64,000 nt of DNA from Robertkochia sediminum (GTDB lineage Bacteria > Bacteroidota > Bacteroidia > Flavobacteriales > Flavobacteriaceae): NCBI RefSeq assembly GCF_016786255.1, contig NZ_JADMKT010000073.1, forward strand, positions 1-64,000, written 5' to 3'. Of the stretch, positions 8,069 through 17,306 are shown in pieces. The notes beneath the pieces were generated by a model. That model was not told the DNA's origin. It did not search any database and saw only the letters and a program-made list of their open reading frames with translations. A program made the position numbers and the translations under genes. Position 1 is the first letter of the stretch. Each line of letters opens with the position of its first letter.

Positions 8069-9007
8069 GTGATCGTAAAGCGCAATCTTTTTGACAGAAA
8101 GGACAACCATCATACGGTGGTCACCATCGGAACTTTTGACGGAGTGCATATAGGTCATAAAAAGATCATTAAAAAATTGGTGGCCAATGCTAAGGCGAAT
8201 CACCTGAGATCGACCATTCTCACCTTTTTTCCGCATCCGAGAATGGTGTTGCAGCAGGATAGCGATCTCAAGCTGCTAAATACCCTGGATGAGAAAATGG
8301 AGATCCTGTCCGGCACCGGGCTGGACCAGCTCGTGATTCATCCTTTTACCAAAGAATTTTCGCGATTAACCGCAGGAGAATATGTGAGCGAGGTCCTGGT
8401 GGATGCCCTTAAGGCCAAAAAGGTGATCATTGGTTACGACCACCGTTTTGGACGTAACCGAACCGCTACTTTCGACGATCTAAAAACCTATGGGGAGCGC
8501 TACGGCTTCGAGGTGGAGCAGATCACCGTTGAGGAGGTCGATGAGGTTTCTGTGAGTTCGACCAAGATCCGCAAGGCTTTGAAGGCAGGCGATGTGGCCA
8601 CGGCCAACCGCTACCTGGGGTATGAATATATGCTTAGCGGGACCATTACCAGAGGCAGGGCTCTTGGCAGGCAAATGGAGTTCCCTACCGCCAATGTGTC
8701 TATTGAAGAATCGTATAAGCTCATTCCGAAGAATGGGGTCTACGTGGTTAGAAGTACGCTTGGAGATCGCGAGGTTTTCGGGATGATGAATATTGGGTAT
8801 AACCCAACCGTGAACGGAGCAAAGCAAAGTATAGAAGTGCATTTCTTCGATCTTGATGAAGACCTCTACGACCGTGAGATTCGTGTATATCTACTGCACC
8901 GCCTGAGAGACGAAAAGCGTTTTGATTCTATTGACGCCCTCAAGGCACAGTTGCATCGCGATAAGGAAAGCTCACTGGCCTTTATTTCTGAAACCTATGA
9001 TCAATAA
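8069..9007 (+). CDS. ribF: Bifunctional riboflavin kinase/FAD synthetase
   Basis: This 312-residue enzyme makes FMN and then FAD from riboflavin. The N-terminal nucleotidyltransferase domain (about 1-185) has VTIGTFDGVHIGHKK with the HxGH motif, GYDHRFGRNR, and SSTKIRKALKAGD. The C-terminal riboflavin kinase domain (about 185-312) has GRALGRQMEFPTANV and GMMNIGYNPTV. The length is standard. The frame has a stop codon immediately before the GTG at 8069, so GTG is the first available start. The last 11 bases overlap the start of the HTTM gene, which implies translational coupling. It diverges from the protease gene across a 143-bp gap. Confidence 0.95.
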   Translation: MIVKRNLFDRKDNHHTVVTIGTFDGVHIGHKKIIKKLVANAKANHLRSTILTFFPHPRMVLQQDSDLKLLNTLDEKMEILSGTGLDQLVIHPFTKEFSRLTAGEYVSEVLVDALKAKKVIIGYDHRFGRNRTATFDDLKTYGERYGFEVEQITVEEVDEVSVSSTKIRKALKAGDVATANRYLGYEYMLSGTITRGRALGRQMEFPTANVSIEESYKLIPKNGVYVVRSTLGDREVFGMMNIGYNPTVNGAKQSIEVHFFDLDEDLYDREIRVYLLHRLRDEKRFDSIDALKAQLHRDKESSLAFISETYDQ

Positions 9008-10322
9008 TTGGCTGTTCAAACAGATCGATAATAGTCCGCTCATCGTTTTCAGGATGATCTTTGGGCTGCTTATCTTTCTTGAATCGGCCGGAGCCATTTT
9101 TACAGGTTGGGTAGACCGCACCCTGATAGCCCCTGAATTCACCTTTAATTTTATCGGATTCGATTTTCTGCAGCCCCTGCCAGGGTATGGTATGTATGTT
9201 TATTTTGCCCTGATGGCCTGCTGTGGTCTCCTCGTTATGCTGGGGTATCGCTACAAATGGAGTATGGGCGCCTTTGCTGTATTGTGGGCCGGGGTATACC
9301 TCATGCAAAAGGCGAGTTATAATAACCACTACTACCTGCTCATGCTGCTCAATGTGGTAATGTTCCTGCTGCCTGCCAACCGCTACGCATCTCTTGATGT
9401 GAAGCGGGACCCTTCGTTAAAACGTATTTCGATGCCCAGGTGGTGTGCCTGGCTCATCATTCTTCAGGTGTGGATCGTGTATACCTATGCTTCCGTAGCG
9501 AAGTGGTATCCCGACTGGCTCGATCTTACTGTGGCCGCCAACCTTATGAAGACCAAGGCGCATTTTCCGGTGGTCGGTGACCTGCTTCAGCAGCCGTGGA
9601 TCCACGCCGCTATCGCGTATACCGGGATCCTTTTCGATCTGCTGGTGGTGCCTTTGCTGCTCTGTAAACGCACCCGGACGTTCGCCTTTATACTCTCGGT
9701 ATGCTTTCACCTGTTCAATTCCTTCATTTTTCATATCGGCATCTTTCCGTACCTGTCCCTGGCATTCATCTTGTTCTTCTATGAGCCCGAGACTGTAAGG
9801 CGCATCTTTCTTCCCCGAAAACCGGCATATACGGCCGGAGAGGTGGTGGTGCCGCCCTACCGCAAGGTGATGCTCGCCGTTGCAGGAGTCTATTTTGTGG
9901 TACAGATAGCCTTACCGCTGCGTCACTGGTTTATTCCCGGCGATGTGCTGTGGACCGAAGAGGGTCACCGCCTGAGCTGGCGCATGATGCTCCGTACCAA
10001 GGCCGGCTACATCAGGTTTAAGATCGTGGATAAGGAGACCGGGGAGACCTTTAAGCTCAATCCCGATACCCGCTTGTCTAAAAAGCAAAAGGGCATTATT
10101 GCCACCAAGCCCGATGTGATCTGGCAATTTGTGCAACGCCTCAAAGAGGAATATGCCGCACAAGGCCGGTCTGTTGCCATATATGCCTATATGAGCGGGG
10201 TGAGCGTTAATGGTGGTCCGGTCGCACCGTTTATCGATCCGGATACCGACCTGGCTCAGGAAGAATGGTATCTTTGGAAGCATCAGCCCTGGATCCTGCC
10301 CTATAAAAAAGAGACCGATTAG
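8997..10322 (+). CDS. HTTM domain integral membrane protein
   Basis: This 441-residue protein has several membrane-spanning segments in its first 290 residues (for example MIFGLLIFLESAGAIF, YVYFALMACCGLLVML, FAFILSVCFHLFNSFIF) and a soluble C-terminal part of about 140 residues. The N-terminal pattern, including NNHYYLLMLLNVVMFLLPANRYASLD, matches the HTTM (horizontally transferred transmembrane) domain that resembles vitamin K-dependent gamma-carboxylase. The bacterial members have no settled function. The ATG at 8997 overlaps the end of ribF by 11 bases and fits the protein start MINNWLFKQIDNSPL. A longer frame upstream exists but lies inside ribF. A link to flavin or quinone chemistry is only suggested by position. 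Confidence 0.82.
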   Translation: MINNWLFKQIDNSPLIVFRMIFGLLIFLESAGAIFTGWVDRTLIAPEFTFNFIGFDFLQPLPGYGMYVYFALMACCGLLVMLGYRYKWSMGAFAVLWAGVYLMQKASYNNHYYLLMLLNVVMFLLPANRYASLDVKRDPSLKRISMPRWCAWLIILQVWIVYTYASVAKWYPDWLDLTVAANLMKTKAHFPVVGDLLQQPWIHAAIAYTGILFDLLVVPLLLCKRTRTFAFILSVCFHLFNSFIFHIGIFPYLSLAFILFFYEPETVRRIFLPRKPAYTAGEVVVPPYRKVMLAVAGVYFVVQIALPLRHWFIPGDVLWTEEGHRLSWRMMLRTKAGYIRFKIVDKETGETFKLNPDTRLSKKQKGIIATKPDVIWQFVQRLKEEYAAQGRSVAIYAYMSGVSVNGGPVAPFIDPDTDLAQEEWYLWKHQPWILPYKKETD

Positions 10323-10346
10323 ATTTCTTTAAACGTCATAATCACG

Positions 10347-10354
10347 TAAATTTG
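10347..10354 (+). promoter_or_regulatory. -7 box for serS
   Basis: TAAATTTG matches TAnnTTTG. It would start transcription near 10361, 45 bases before serS. The -33 region (TTTC near 10324) is weak. Confidence 0.55.
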
Positions 10355-10405
10355 TCAGCGTAATCCGCCCCCATGGGGGCTTGTTAAATTTAAATCCCTA
10401 TATAT

Positions 10406-11677
10406 ATGCTTCAGGTACAGTATATCAGAGACCACAAGGAAGAGGTGATCGGTAAAATGACCAAAAGGAACCTTGAAGTTTCTGAACAGATCGAAAAGGT
10501 ATTGCAATTGGATGAGGAGCGCAGAGCGACACAAACCCAGCTGGATAATGTGCTGGCAGAGTCCAATAAGCTTTCCAAGGAAATAGGGATGCTCTTTAAG
10601 AGCGGAAAGGCCCAGGAGGCCAATGAAGTAAAAAAGAAGACCGCCGGACTGAAGGAAGAGTCGAAAGAACTTTCGGAAAAACTCAATGCGGCGTCAACAG
10701 AGCTTACCGAGCTTTTGTATACCCTGCCTAATGTGCCACATGATTCGGTGCCTGAGGGGGATTCTGATGAAGATAATGAGGTGATCTTCGAAGAAGGGGA
10801 AGTGCCCGTACTCGATAAGAAGGCACTACCGCACTGGGAGCTGGCAAAGAAATACGACATTATCGATTTTGACCTTGGGGCCAAGATCACCGGGGCCGGA
10901 TTCCCCGTTTATAAAGGAAAAGGAGCGAGGTTGCAACGCGCCCTGATCGCTTACTTCCTCGATAAGAATACCGATGCCGGTTACCGCGAGTACCAGGTGC
11001 CGCACCTGGTGAATGAAGCGTCAGGTATCGGAACCGGATCCCTGCCCGATAAAGAAGGGCAGATGTATCACGTAGGGCTCGATGACCTCTACCTGATCCC
11101 GACCGCAGAAGTGCCGGTAACCAATTTCTTCCGCGATGAACTCCTGTCTGAAGGTGATCTGCCACAGTTGTGTACAGCCTATACCCCTTGCTTCAGAAGA
11201 GAAGCGGGAAGTTATGGGGCTCACGTTCGCGGACTCAACAGGTTGCATCAGTTCGACAAAGTAGAGATCGTAAGGGTAGAACACCCTGAGAATTCCTATA
11301 AGGCCCTCGAGGGAATGGTGGAACACGTAAAGAACATTCTTCGTGAGCTTAAGCTTCCGTACCGCATATTGCGTTTGTGTGGTGGCGACCTGACCTTCGC
11401 TTCGGCCCTTACCTATGATTTTGAGGTGTATTCTACTGCCCAGGAGCGCTGGCTGGAGATCAGCTCGGTATCGAACTTCGAGACCTTCCAGGCGAACAGG
11501 ATGAAGCTTCGTTTTAAAGATAAAGAGGGTAAAAAGCAACTGGCGCACACCCTGAACGGTAGTGCCCTGGCATTGCCCCGTGTATTGGCCGGTATCCTTG
11601 AGAACTACCAGACTCCGGAGGGTATCGTGATCCCCGAAGTGCTGCGTCCGTACACCGGATTTGACATCATCGACTAG
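10406..11677 (+). CDS. serS: Seryl-tRNA synthetase
   Basis: The 423-residue class II synthetase charges tRNA-Ser (and tRNA-Sec where present). Residues about 1-110 form the antiparallel coiled-coil arm that grips the long variable arm of tRNA-Ser. The catalytic domain then shows TAEVPVTNFFRDE, motif 2 as PCFRREAGSYG, the serine/ATP site EISSVSNFETFQANRM, and motif 3 as LNGSALALPRVLAGI. The length is the family norm. It has its own -7 box and is followed by a terminator hairpin at 11706-11740, so it is probably transcribed alone. Confidence 0.97.
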   Translation: MLQVQYIRDHKEEVIGKMTKRNLEVSEQIEKVLQLDEERRATQTQLDNVLAESNKLSKEIGMLFKSGKAQEANEVKKKTAGLKEESKELSEKLNAASTELTELLYTLPNVPHDSVPEGDSDEDNEVIFEEGEVPVLDKKALPHWELAKKYDIIDFDLGAKITGAGFPVYKGKGARLQRALIAYFLDKNTDAGYREYQVPHLVNEASGIGTGSLPDKEGQMYHVGLDDLYLIPTAEVPVTNFFRDELLSEGDLPQLCTAYTPCFRREAGSYGAHVRGLNRLHQFDKVEIVRVEHPENSYKALEGMVEHVKNILRELKLPYRILRLCGGDLTFASALTYDFEVYSTAQERWLEISSVSNFETFQANRMKLRFKDKEGKKQLAHTLNGSALALPRVLAGILENYQTPEGIVIPEVLRPYTGFDIID

Positions 11678-11705
11678 GGATCAATAAATAGCATTGCGAT
11701 ATAAG

Positions 11706-11740
11706 GCCCGAAATCCCTGTGATTTTGGGCTTTATCTTTT
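11706..11740 (+). terminator. Rho-independent terminator after serS
   Basis: GCCCGAAATC (11706-11715) pairs with GATTTTGGGC (11721-11730) over 10 base pairs, including one G-U, with a 5-base loop. It is followed by TTTATCTTTT. Confidence 0.8.
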
Positions 11741-11769
11741 TATCTTGAGGGGGATTTATCACAATACCT

Positions 11770-11777
11770 TATTTTTG
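11770..11777 (+). promoter_or_regulatory. -7 box for the TPR protein gene
   Basis: TATTTTTG fits TAnnTTTG and lies 16 bases ahead of the ATG at 11794, so the leader would be very short. A TTG at 11745-11747 is the nearest -33 candidate, with a 22-bp spacer. Confidence 0.5.
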
Positions 11778-11793
11778 ATCAAGCTCACGGGTT

Positions 11794-13584
11794 ATGAAAA
11801 AACTCCTCTTTTGTATTTTGACAGGACTGATAACGTTCACGGCAATGGCTCAGAACCAGGATGCCATGGCGAAGATCTACCTGGATAAAGGCGATTACAA
11901 GAGGGCTTTCTATTACTACGAGAAGCTCCACAAGGAGAATCCCTATAATATGAATTACCTGGGCGGACTCGTAAAATGCTACCAGCAGCTGGAGCAGTAT
12001 GACGAAGCAGAGGCCCTGTTGCTCAAGGAGCTGGAACGCCCCGGCATCCCACCGGGAGCTTACATCGAATTGGGGTATAACCACCTGTTGCAAGATGAAG
12101 AGGCCCCCGCAAAGGAAGCCTTTGCAAAGGCTATGGCAGCCGTAGAGGAGAATCCGTCTTACGCCTATATGGTAGGACAGGGGTTCCGGGATAAACAATT
12201 GCTGGATGAAGCCATTGCCGCTTTTAAGAAGGGCATGGAGATCAATCCGAAACTCAATTTTAGCTACGACCTGGCCTTTATCTATGGCGAAAAGGGCGAC
12301 CTGGAACAGATGTACAACACCTATCTCGACCTGATCGTTCTGCGCACCAACCTCAAGGAGAACATCAAAAGAAATATCGGCAGGTTCCTTTTTGAAGACA
12401 GCAGCAAGATGGGCAGTGAGGTGTTCCGCAAGGTACTCCTGCAGCGGGTGCAGTCTGATCCCAATGTGGTGTGGAATGAACTGCTGAGCTGGTTGTTCGT
12501 GCAACAGCGCAAGTACCGATTGGCCCTCACCCAGGAAAAAGCCATTTACAAACGGGAAGAGCAACCCAACCTGAATGGTATCACCGATCTGGGAATGATC
12601 GCCTTTGATGAGGGTGACCTGGATGTAGCTGAAGATGCCTTTACCTTTATTACCGAAAAGGCGGGAGACCCTGCCACCCGTATCCAGGCCCATACCTTTT
12701 TGATGAAGATCCGTATCGCCCATGCCGAAGCAGGGGAAGCAGATGATATTCTCGCGGAATTTGAGACGCTTTTAGATACGTATGGACGCAGTGCCATGAC
12801 CGTAGGGCTCCAGGTATTGCGGGCCAATTTTATGGCCTTCAATGCCCGCGATCCGGAACAGGCTGTGGCCGAACTGCAGGCGATCATGGATGAGCCCATG
12901 GACCGCTACAGCAAGGCAGCAGTAAAAATGGAGCTCGCCGATATCCTGGTGTACCAGGAGCAGTTTAACCGGGCCCTGATCTATTACTCCCAATTGCAAA
13001 AGGAACTCAAGAACGATGTTCGCGGTCAGCAAGCCAGGTATCGCGTGGCGCTAACCAGTTTTTATAAAGGCGACTTTGACTGGGCCGAGAGTCAGCTCAA
13101 GGTCTTAAAATCGTCTACTTCCCAGCTTATCGCTAATGATGCCCTGCAGCTCAAACTGCTTATATCCGACAATAAGGGGCAGGACTCCCTGCATCTGGCA
13201 TTAAAGAAATTTGCCCGGGCCCACCTGCTGGCCTATCAGAACCAGGATGAGGCCGCTGTAGCCGTGATCGATGAGCTGCTTGAAACTCACCGGGGCGAGC
13301 CTGTAGAAGATGAGGCCCTTATGATGCAGGCATCGCTTAGCGAAGAACTGGGCGATCTCGAAAAAGCCGAACTCAACTACCGCAAGGTGATCGAATTCTT
13401 CCCCGACGATATCTACCTCGATGATGCCCTGTACAACCTCGCCATACTGTACCTCGAAGAATTAAACGAGCCCGAAAAGGCCAAACCCTTGCTCGAACGC
13501 CTTATCTTTGACCACCCGGACAGTATCTACTTTCCCGATGCCAGAAAGCGATTCCGCGAGCTCAGGGGCGATGCTGTGAACTGA
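11794..13584 (+). CDS. Exported tetratricopeptide repeat protein
   Basis: This 596-residue protein begins with a signal peptide (MKKLLFCILTGLITFTAMAQ) and then consists almost wholly of helical TPR-like repeats. Clear examples are AKIYLDKGDYKRAFYYYEKL, VKCYQQLEQYDEAEALLLKEL, and the final ELGDLEKAELNYRKVIEFFP, YNLAILYLEELNEPEKAKPLL and HPDSIYFPDARKRFREL. It should act as a periplasmic or surface scaffold that binds other proteins; the partner is unknown. It is followed after 27 bases by the DUF4286 gene and then rsmA, all on the same strand with tiny gaps, so it may lead that operon. Confidence 0.85.
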   Translation: MKKLLFCILTGLITFTAMAQNQDAMAKIYLDKGDYKRAFYYYEKLHKENPYNMNYLGGLVKCYQQLEQYDEAEALLLKELERPGIPPGAYIELGYNHLLQDEEAPAKEAFAKAMAAVEENPSYAYMVGQGFRDKQLLDEAIAAFKKGMEINPKLNFSYDLAFIYGEKGDLEQMYNTYLDLIVLRTNLKENIKRNIGRFLFEDSSKMGSEVFRKVLLQRVQSDPNVVWNELLSWLFVQQRKYRLALTQEKAIYKREEQPNLNGITDLGMIAFDEGDLDVAEDAFTFITEKAGDPATRIQAHTFLMKIRIAHAEAGEADDILAEFETLLDTYGRSAMTVGLQVLRANFMAFNARDPEQAVAELQAIMDEPMDRYSKAAVKMELADILVYQEQFNRALIYYSQLQKELKNDVRGQQARYRVALTSFYKGDFDWAESQLKVLKSSTSQLIANDALQLKLLISDNKGQDSLHLALKKFARAHLLAYQNQDEAAVAVIDELLETHRGEPVEDEALMMQASLSEELGDLEKAELNYRKVIEFFPDDIYLDDALYNLAILYLEELNEPEKAKPLLERLIFDHPDSIYFPDARKRFRELRGDAVN

Positions 13585-13611
13585 TGGAGTACATAACTTA
13601 ATACTGAAGAA

Positions 13612-13923
13612 ATGATAATTTACAATGTCACTGTAAATGTAGAGGAAGCTGTTCATGAAGAATGGGTGCAATGGATGCGCGATGTGCATATTCCGGATAT
13701 GATCGGTACCGGTAAATTTTCGGGTGCCCGAATGGTCAAGGTCCTTGTCGAAGAAGAAATGGGGGGTATTACCTACTCGGTACAATACTATGCCGATAAC
13801 CGCAGTGACCTGGAAAATTATTACAGCGATGATGCCGAAAGGATGCGTGGCGAGGCGTTAAAGAAATTCCCGAACAAATTCTTAGCCTTCCGCACAGAAC
13901 TGGAGGTTATTAGTGAGCATTGA
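13612..13923 (+). CDS. DUF4286 family protein
   Basis: A 103-residue soluble protein starting [18 protein letters not shown]. It contains [21 protein letters not shown] and ends [16 protein letters not shown]. The pattern is a single ferredoxin-like alpha/beta domain, and I recognise it as DUF4286, a small family found next to rsmA in flavobacteria. Its function is not known. It ends two bases before the chosen start of rsmA. A GTG two codons before its own end could start rsmA with overlap, so the two are probably co-translated. Confidence 0.8.
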   Translation: MIIYNVTVNVEEAVHEEWVQWMRDVHIPDMIGTGKFSGARMVKVLVEEEMGGITYSVQYYADNRSDLENYYSDDAERMRGEALKKFPNKFLAFRTELEVISEH

Positions 13924-13924
13924 T

Positions 13925-14776
13925 ATGAAGCATAAGCACCAGCAACAGGACCATAAAGGTACAGGAGGCCAGCAGGGCAAGGTCAGGGCAAAAAAACACC
14001 TGGGACAGCACTTTCTGAAAGATGAAAATATTGCCCGTAAAATTGGCGATACCCTGAGCCTTGAAGGGTATAAGAGGGTATTGGAAATTGGTCCGGGTAT
14101 GGGAGTGCTCACCAAATACTTGCTTCAAAAACCGGTAGATGTTTACGCCATGGACCTCGATACGGAGTCTATCGTCTATCTGGAAGAGGTGTTTGCGCCC
14201 GAACATCAGCTCAATACAGGAAGGAAAGAGATCTTTAAAGTGCTCGAAGCCGATTTTTTAAAGTGTGACCTTCACGCCATCTTCGGAGATGAGCCCTTCG
14301 CCATCACCGGGAATTACCCCTATAATATTTCATCTCAGATCGTTTTTAAGGCTCTGGAATGGAGGTATCAGATCCCGGAATTTACGGGGATGTTTCAAAA
14401 GGAGGTCGCTCAGCGTATCTGTGAGAAAGAAGGGAGTAAGACCTATGGCATACTCTCGGTACTTACCCAGGCATTCTACGAGGCCGAATACCTCTTTACC
14501 GTTCCTCCGGGGGTATTTGATCCGCCGCCAAAGGTAGATTCCGGGGTATTGCGCCTCAGGAGGAAGGAGAACTTTACCCTGCCCTGCGATGAGAAGCTGT
14601 TCTTTAAGGTCGTGAAAACGGCATTTCAGCAACGCCGGAAGACCCTGCGTAACAGTTTAAAAAGTATAGGGGTGCCCGAAAATATAAAAGAAGATGCTAT
14701 CTTTGGTCAGCGCCCTGAACAGTTGGGGGTTGATGCATTCGTATCACTGGTGCGAATGTTGGAGCAGGAACAGTAA
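13925..14776 (+). CDS. rsmA: 16S rRNA dimethyladenosine transferase
   Basis: RsmA (KsgA) dimethylates two adjacent adenines in the 3' hairpin of 16S rRNA late in small-subunit assembly. After a basic, Gln/Lys-rich N-terminal tail comes [18 protein letters not shown]. The SAM site is [16 protein letters not shown], the acidic motif is YAMDLDTES, and the catalytic motif is [14 protein letters not shown]. The C-terminal domain has [14 protein letters not shown]. The ATG at 13925 gives 283 residues. A GTG at 13913 would add four and overlap the DUF4286 gene. The N-terminal tail of about 24 residues is longer than in E. coli. Confidence 0.96.
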   Translation: MKHKHQQQDHKGTGGQQGKVRAKKHLGQHFLKDENIARKIGDTLSLEGYKRVLEIGPGMGVLTKYLLQKPVDVYAMDLDTESIVYLEEVFAPEHQLNTGRKEIFKVLEADFLKCDLHAIFGDEPFAITGNYPYNISSQIVFKALEWRYQIPEFTGMFQKEVAQRICEKEGSKTYGILSVLTQAFYEAEYLFTVPPGVFDPPPKVDSGVLRLRRKENFTLPCDEKLFFKVVKTAFQQRRKTLRNSLKSIGVPENIKEDAIFGQRPEQLGVDAFVSLVRMLEQEQ

Positions 14777-14798
14777 GGGTAAGCATAAAATACAGCAG

Positions 14799-14816
14799 GA
14801 ACGGCATGTGCCGTTC
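14799..14816. promoter_or_regulatory. Inverted repeat upstream of mgtE
   Basis: GAACGGCA-TG-TGCCGTTC is a perfect 8-bp inverted repeat with 2-bp spacer in the 108-bp gap between rsmA and mgtE. It is not followed by a T-run, so it does not look like a terminator. It could be an operator or an mRNA hairpin. I see no magnesium riboswitch architecture. Confidence 0.35.
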
Positions 14817-14884
14817 GCAGCTGGCACAGCGTATTTCCCCCGGGCATGTAAACTCAGAAAACAGAACCAGTAAAGAGATCGCCT

Positions 14885-16243
14885 ATGACTCCATTTAAGC
14901 TCAGCGATGAACTTTTAGACAATATCAGCAACCTCGTTAGTGACAAGAGCGACCAGTCGCTTCTTGACCTGATGGAGGAGTTTCACTATGCCGATATTGC
15001 AGAGATCATAGATGAGCTTAGCCTGGACGAGGGGACTTACCTGATCAAGCTGCTCGATAGCGAACTCACCTCCGATATTCTTACCGAACTCGACGAAGAT
15101 AAGCGGGAGCAGATCCTGAACCGGTTGTCGGCTCGGGAGATCGCCGAAGAGATCGGAGAGCTCGATACCGACGACGCGGCAGATATTATTGCCGAGCTGC
15201 CGGAAGAGCGGGTTCGGGAGATCATCAACCAGATCGAAGACCCCCAGCACGCCAAGGATATCGTCGAGCTGTTGCGCTATGATGAGAATTCGGCAGGTGG
15301 ACTTATGGCGAAAGAGCTCGTGAAGGTTAATGAGAACTGGAACGTGCTTACCTGTGTGAAGGAAATGCGCAGGCAGGCCGAAAATGTTACCCGTGTACAT
15401 TCCATATACGTGGTAGACGATAACGACAAGCTCAAAGGTCGCTTGTCGCTGAAAGACCTGCTCACCACCTCTACCAAGACGCAGATCAGTGAGGTGTATA
15501 TTCCAAAAGTAGATTACGTAAGAGTAAGCGATAAGGCCGAAGAAGTGGCCCGGCTTATGTCTAAATACGACCTTGAAGCCGTACCGGTGATCGATGAGAT
15601 CGACAGGCTGGTAGGGCGTATCACTATTGATGATATCATTGATGTGATCAAGGAAGAGGCCGATAGGGATTACCAGATGGCAGCGGGTATTACGCAGGAG
15701 GTAGAGGCCGACGACAGTGTTTGGGACCTCACCAAGGCGCGATTGCCATGGCTCGTACTCGGACTCCTCGGGGGACTGGGAGCCGTGTTCATTCTTGAAG
15801 GCTTTGAAGATGTCATGTCGAACCCCGATTACAGGAGCCTGTTCTTTTATACGCCGCTTATTGCCGCGATGGCCGGTAATGTTGGGGTGCAATCGTCTGC
15901 GATCATCGTACAGGGTCTGGCGAACGACGTGGTGCGTGGCAGCTTGCTCGAGCGCTTGTTTAAAGAGGTTAGCCTCGGACTCATTAACGGACTCGCACTT
16001 TCGCTTTTGGTGGTGGGGTTCGGATTCGTGATCAAGCAGCCTATCCTGGTGAGTACCACCATCGCCTTGTCTATGATGGCTGTGATCGTTGTTGCCGCAC
16101 TTATCGGAACCTTTGTGCCTATAATCCTGCACAAGAAAGGCATAGACCCTGCCATTGCCACAGGGCCCTTTATTACCACCAGTAACGATATCTTCGGGAT
16201 CTTCCTGTTCTTTTATATCGCCAAGGTGATCCTGGGGTTCTAG
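14885..16243 (+). CDS. mgtE: Magnesium transporter MgtE
   Basis: This 452-residue protein has the full MgtE plan. A superhelical acidic N domain comes first (about 1-130, with LDTDDAADIIAELPEERV). It is followed by a pair of CBS domains that sense Mg2+ (about 130-255, ending VGRITIDDIIDVIKEEADRDY). The channel part has five membrane segments (about 285-452), with PLIAAMAGNVGVQSSAIIVQG and the final ATGPFITTSNDIFGIFLFF that forms the ion pore. It carries Mg2+ (or Co2+) through the inner membrane and closes when cytoplasmic Mg2+ is high. It seems to stand alone between rsmA and the dehydrogenase gene. Confidence 0.95.
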   Translation: MTPFKLSDELLDNISNLVSDKSDQSLLDLMEEFHYADIAEIIDELSLDEGTYLIKLLDSELTSDILTELDEDKREQILNRLSAREIAEEIGELDTDDAADIIAELPEERVREIINQIEDPQHAKDIVELLRYDENSAGGLMAKELVKVNENWNVLTCVKEMRRQAENVTRVHSIYVVDDNDKLKGRLSLKDLLTTSTKTQISEVYIPKVDYVRVSDKAEEVARLMSKYDLEAVPVIDEIDRLVGRITIDDIIDVIKEEADRDYQMAAGITQEVEADDSVWDLTKARLPWLVLGLLGGLGAVFILEGFEDVMSNPDYRSLFFYTPLIAAMAGNVGVQSSAIIVQGLANDVVRGSLLERLFKEVSLGLINGLALSLLVVGFGFVIKQPILVSTTIALSMMAVIVVAALIGTFVPIILHKKGIDPAIATGPFITTSNDIFGIFLFFYIAKVILGF

Positions 16244-16342
16244 AGGCTCCTGCCTACAGGCTTTATTCGTACCTTTAGGGGGTACCTGTTCTCCAAATTT
16301 ATTCTTTTCTTAGTCTGCTGTTAAATTCGGAAGCATTATATC

Positions 16343-17290
16343 ATGAAAATACTACACGTAGATACGAATCACCCTTTGCTTATTGCCGAGCTCGATACCC
16401 TTGGGTTTGTAAATGACGAAGATTATACCTCCGATCGTTCAGAGATCATGGAGAAAATAGATCAGTATGACGGACTCATTATTAGAAGTCGTTTTCCGAT
16501 AGACCGTGAATTTCTCGATGCGGCATCACGCCTCAAGTTTATTGGTCGGGTAGGCGCAGGACTCGAAAATATTGATACAGACTTTGCCCGGGAGAAAGAT
16601 GTGAGATTATTCAATGCCCCCGAAGGAAACCGCAATGCTGTGGGCGAGCAGGCCCTGGGAATGCTCCTGGCCCTGATGAATAAGATGATCAAGGCGCATA
16701 ACGAAGTAAAAAGTGGGATTTGGTTGCGGGAAGAGAATCGCGGATTCGAACTTGAAGGGAAGGTGGTTGGCCTCTACGGATACGGTAATATGGGAAAGGC
16801 CTTTGCCAGGAAACTTCGCGGTATGGATGTGGAGGTGATCTGTTATGATATTCTCGGCGGGGTTGGCGATGAAAACGCCCGACAGGTAGGGATCATGGAA
16901 TTTTGTAAGAATGCCGATGTGGTGAGTCTGCACACGCCACAGACCCCGGAGACCATGGGCCTTGTTAACAAGGAATTTATCGATGCTTTTGCCAAGCCTT
17001 TTTGGTTTATAAATACCGCCCGTGGAAAGAGCGTGGTTACCAGCGACCTCGTGGAAGGGCTTAAGTCGGGTGCCGTGTTAGGGGCAGCCCTGGATGTGCT
17101 CGAGTATGAAAAGGCCTCTTTTGAAAACCTTTTTGAAGACGAGATGCCAGCGGCCTTTGAGGCATTGCTAAATGCGCCTAATGTGGTGCTTACCCCGCAT
17201 ATTGCAGGATGGACCGTAGAAAGCAAACAAAAACTGGCTAAGACCATTGTCGATAAGATCAAAGCGGTTTTTGTAGAACAAACCAGTTAA
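16343..17290 (+). CDS. D-2-hydroxyacid dehydrogenase, 3-phosphoglycerate dehydrogenase type
   Basis: The 315-residue NAD-dependent enzyme has an N-terminal substrate-domain lobe (KFIGRVGAGLENIDTDFA), the Rossmann motif VGLYGYGNMGKAFARKL near residue 148, the catalytic Arg in FINTARGKSV, and the catalytic His in LTPHIAGWT. It has no C-terminal ACT domain. It could be the serine-pathway 3-phosphoglycerate dehydrogenase (SerA), which lacks an ACT domain in many Bacteroidota, or another 2-hydroxyacid dehydrogenase. No serC or serB is nearby to decide. The DUF1801 gene follows after 16 bases. Confidence 0.85.
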   Translation: MKILHVDTNHPLLIAELDTLGFVNDEDYTSDRSEIMEKIDQYDGLIIRSRFPIDREFLDAASRLKFIGRVGAGLENIDTDFAREKDVRLFNAPEGNRNAVGEQALGMLLALMNKMIKAHNEVKSGIWLREENRGFELEGKVVGLYGYGNMGKAFARKLRGMDVEVICYDILGGVGDENARQVGIMEFCKNADVVSLHTPQTPETMGLVNKEFIDAFAKPFWFINTARGKSVVTSDLVEGLKSGAVLGAALDVLEYEKASFENLFEDEMPAAFEALLNAPNVVLTPHIAGWTVESKQKLAKTIVDKIKAVFVEQTS

Positions 17291-17306
17291 AGTAAAAATA
17301 AAGCTC

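Noticed and set aside
14885-14915. Magnesium riboswitch (M-box) upstream of mgtE
   Set aside because: The upstream gap is 108 bp. The M-box leader is longer and has conserved blocks that I do not see.
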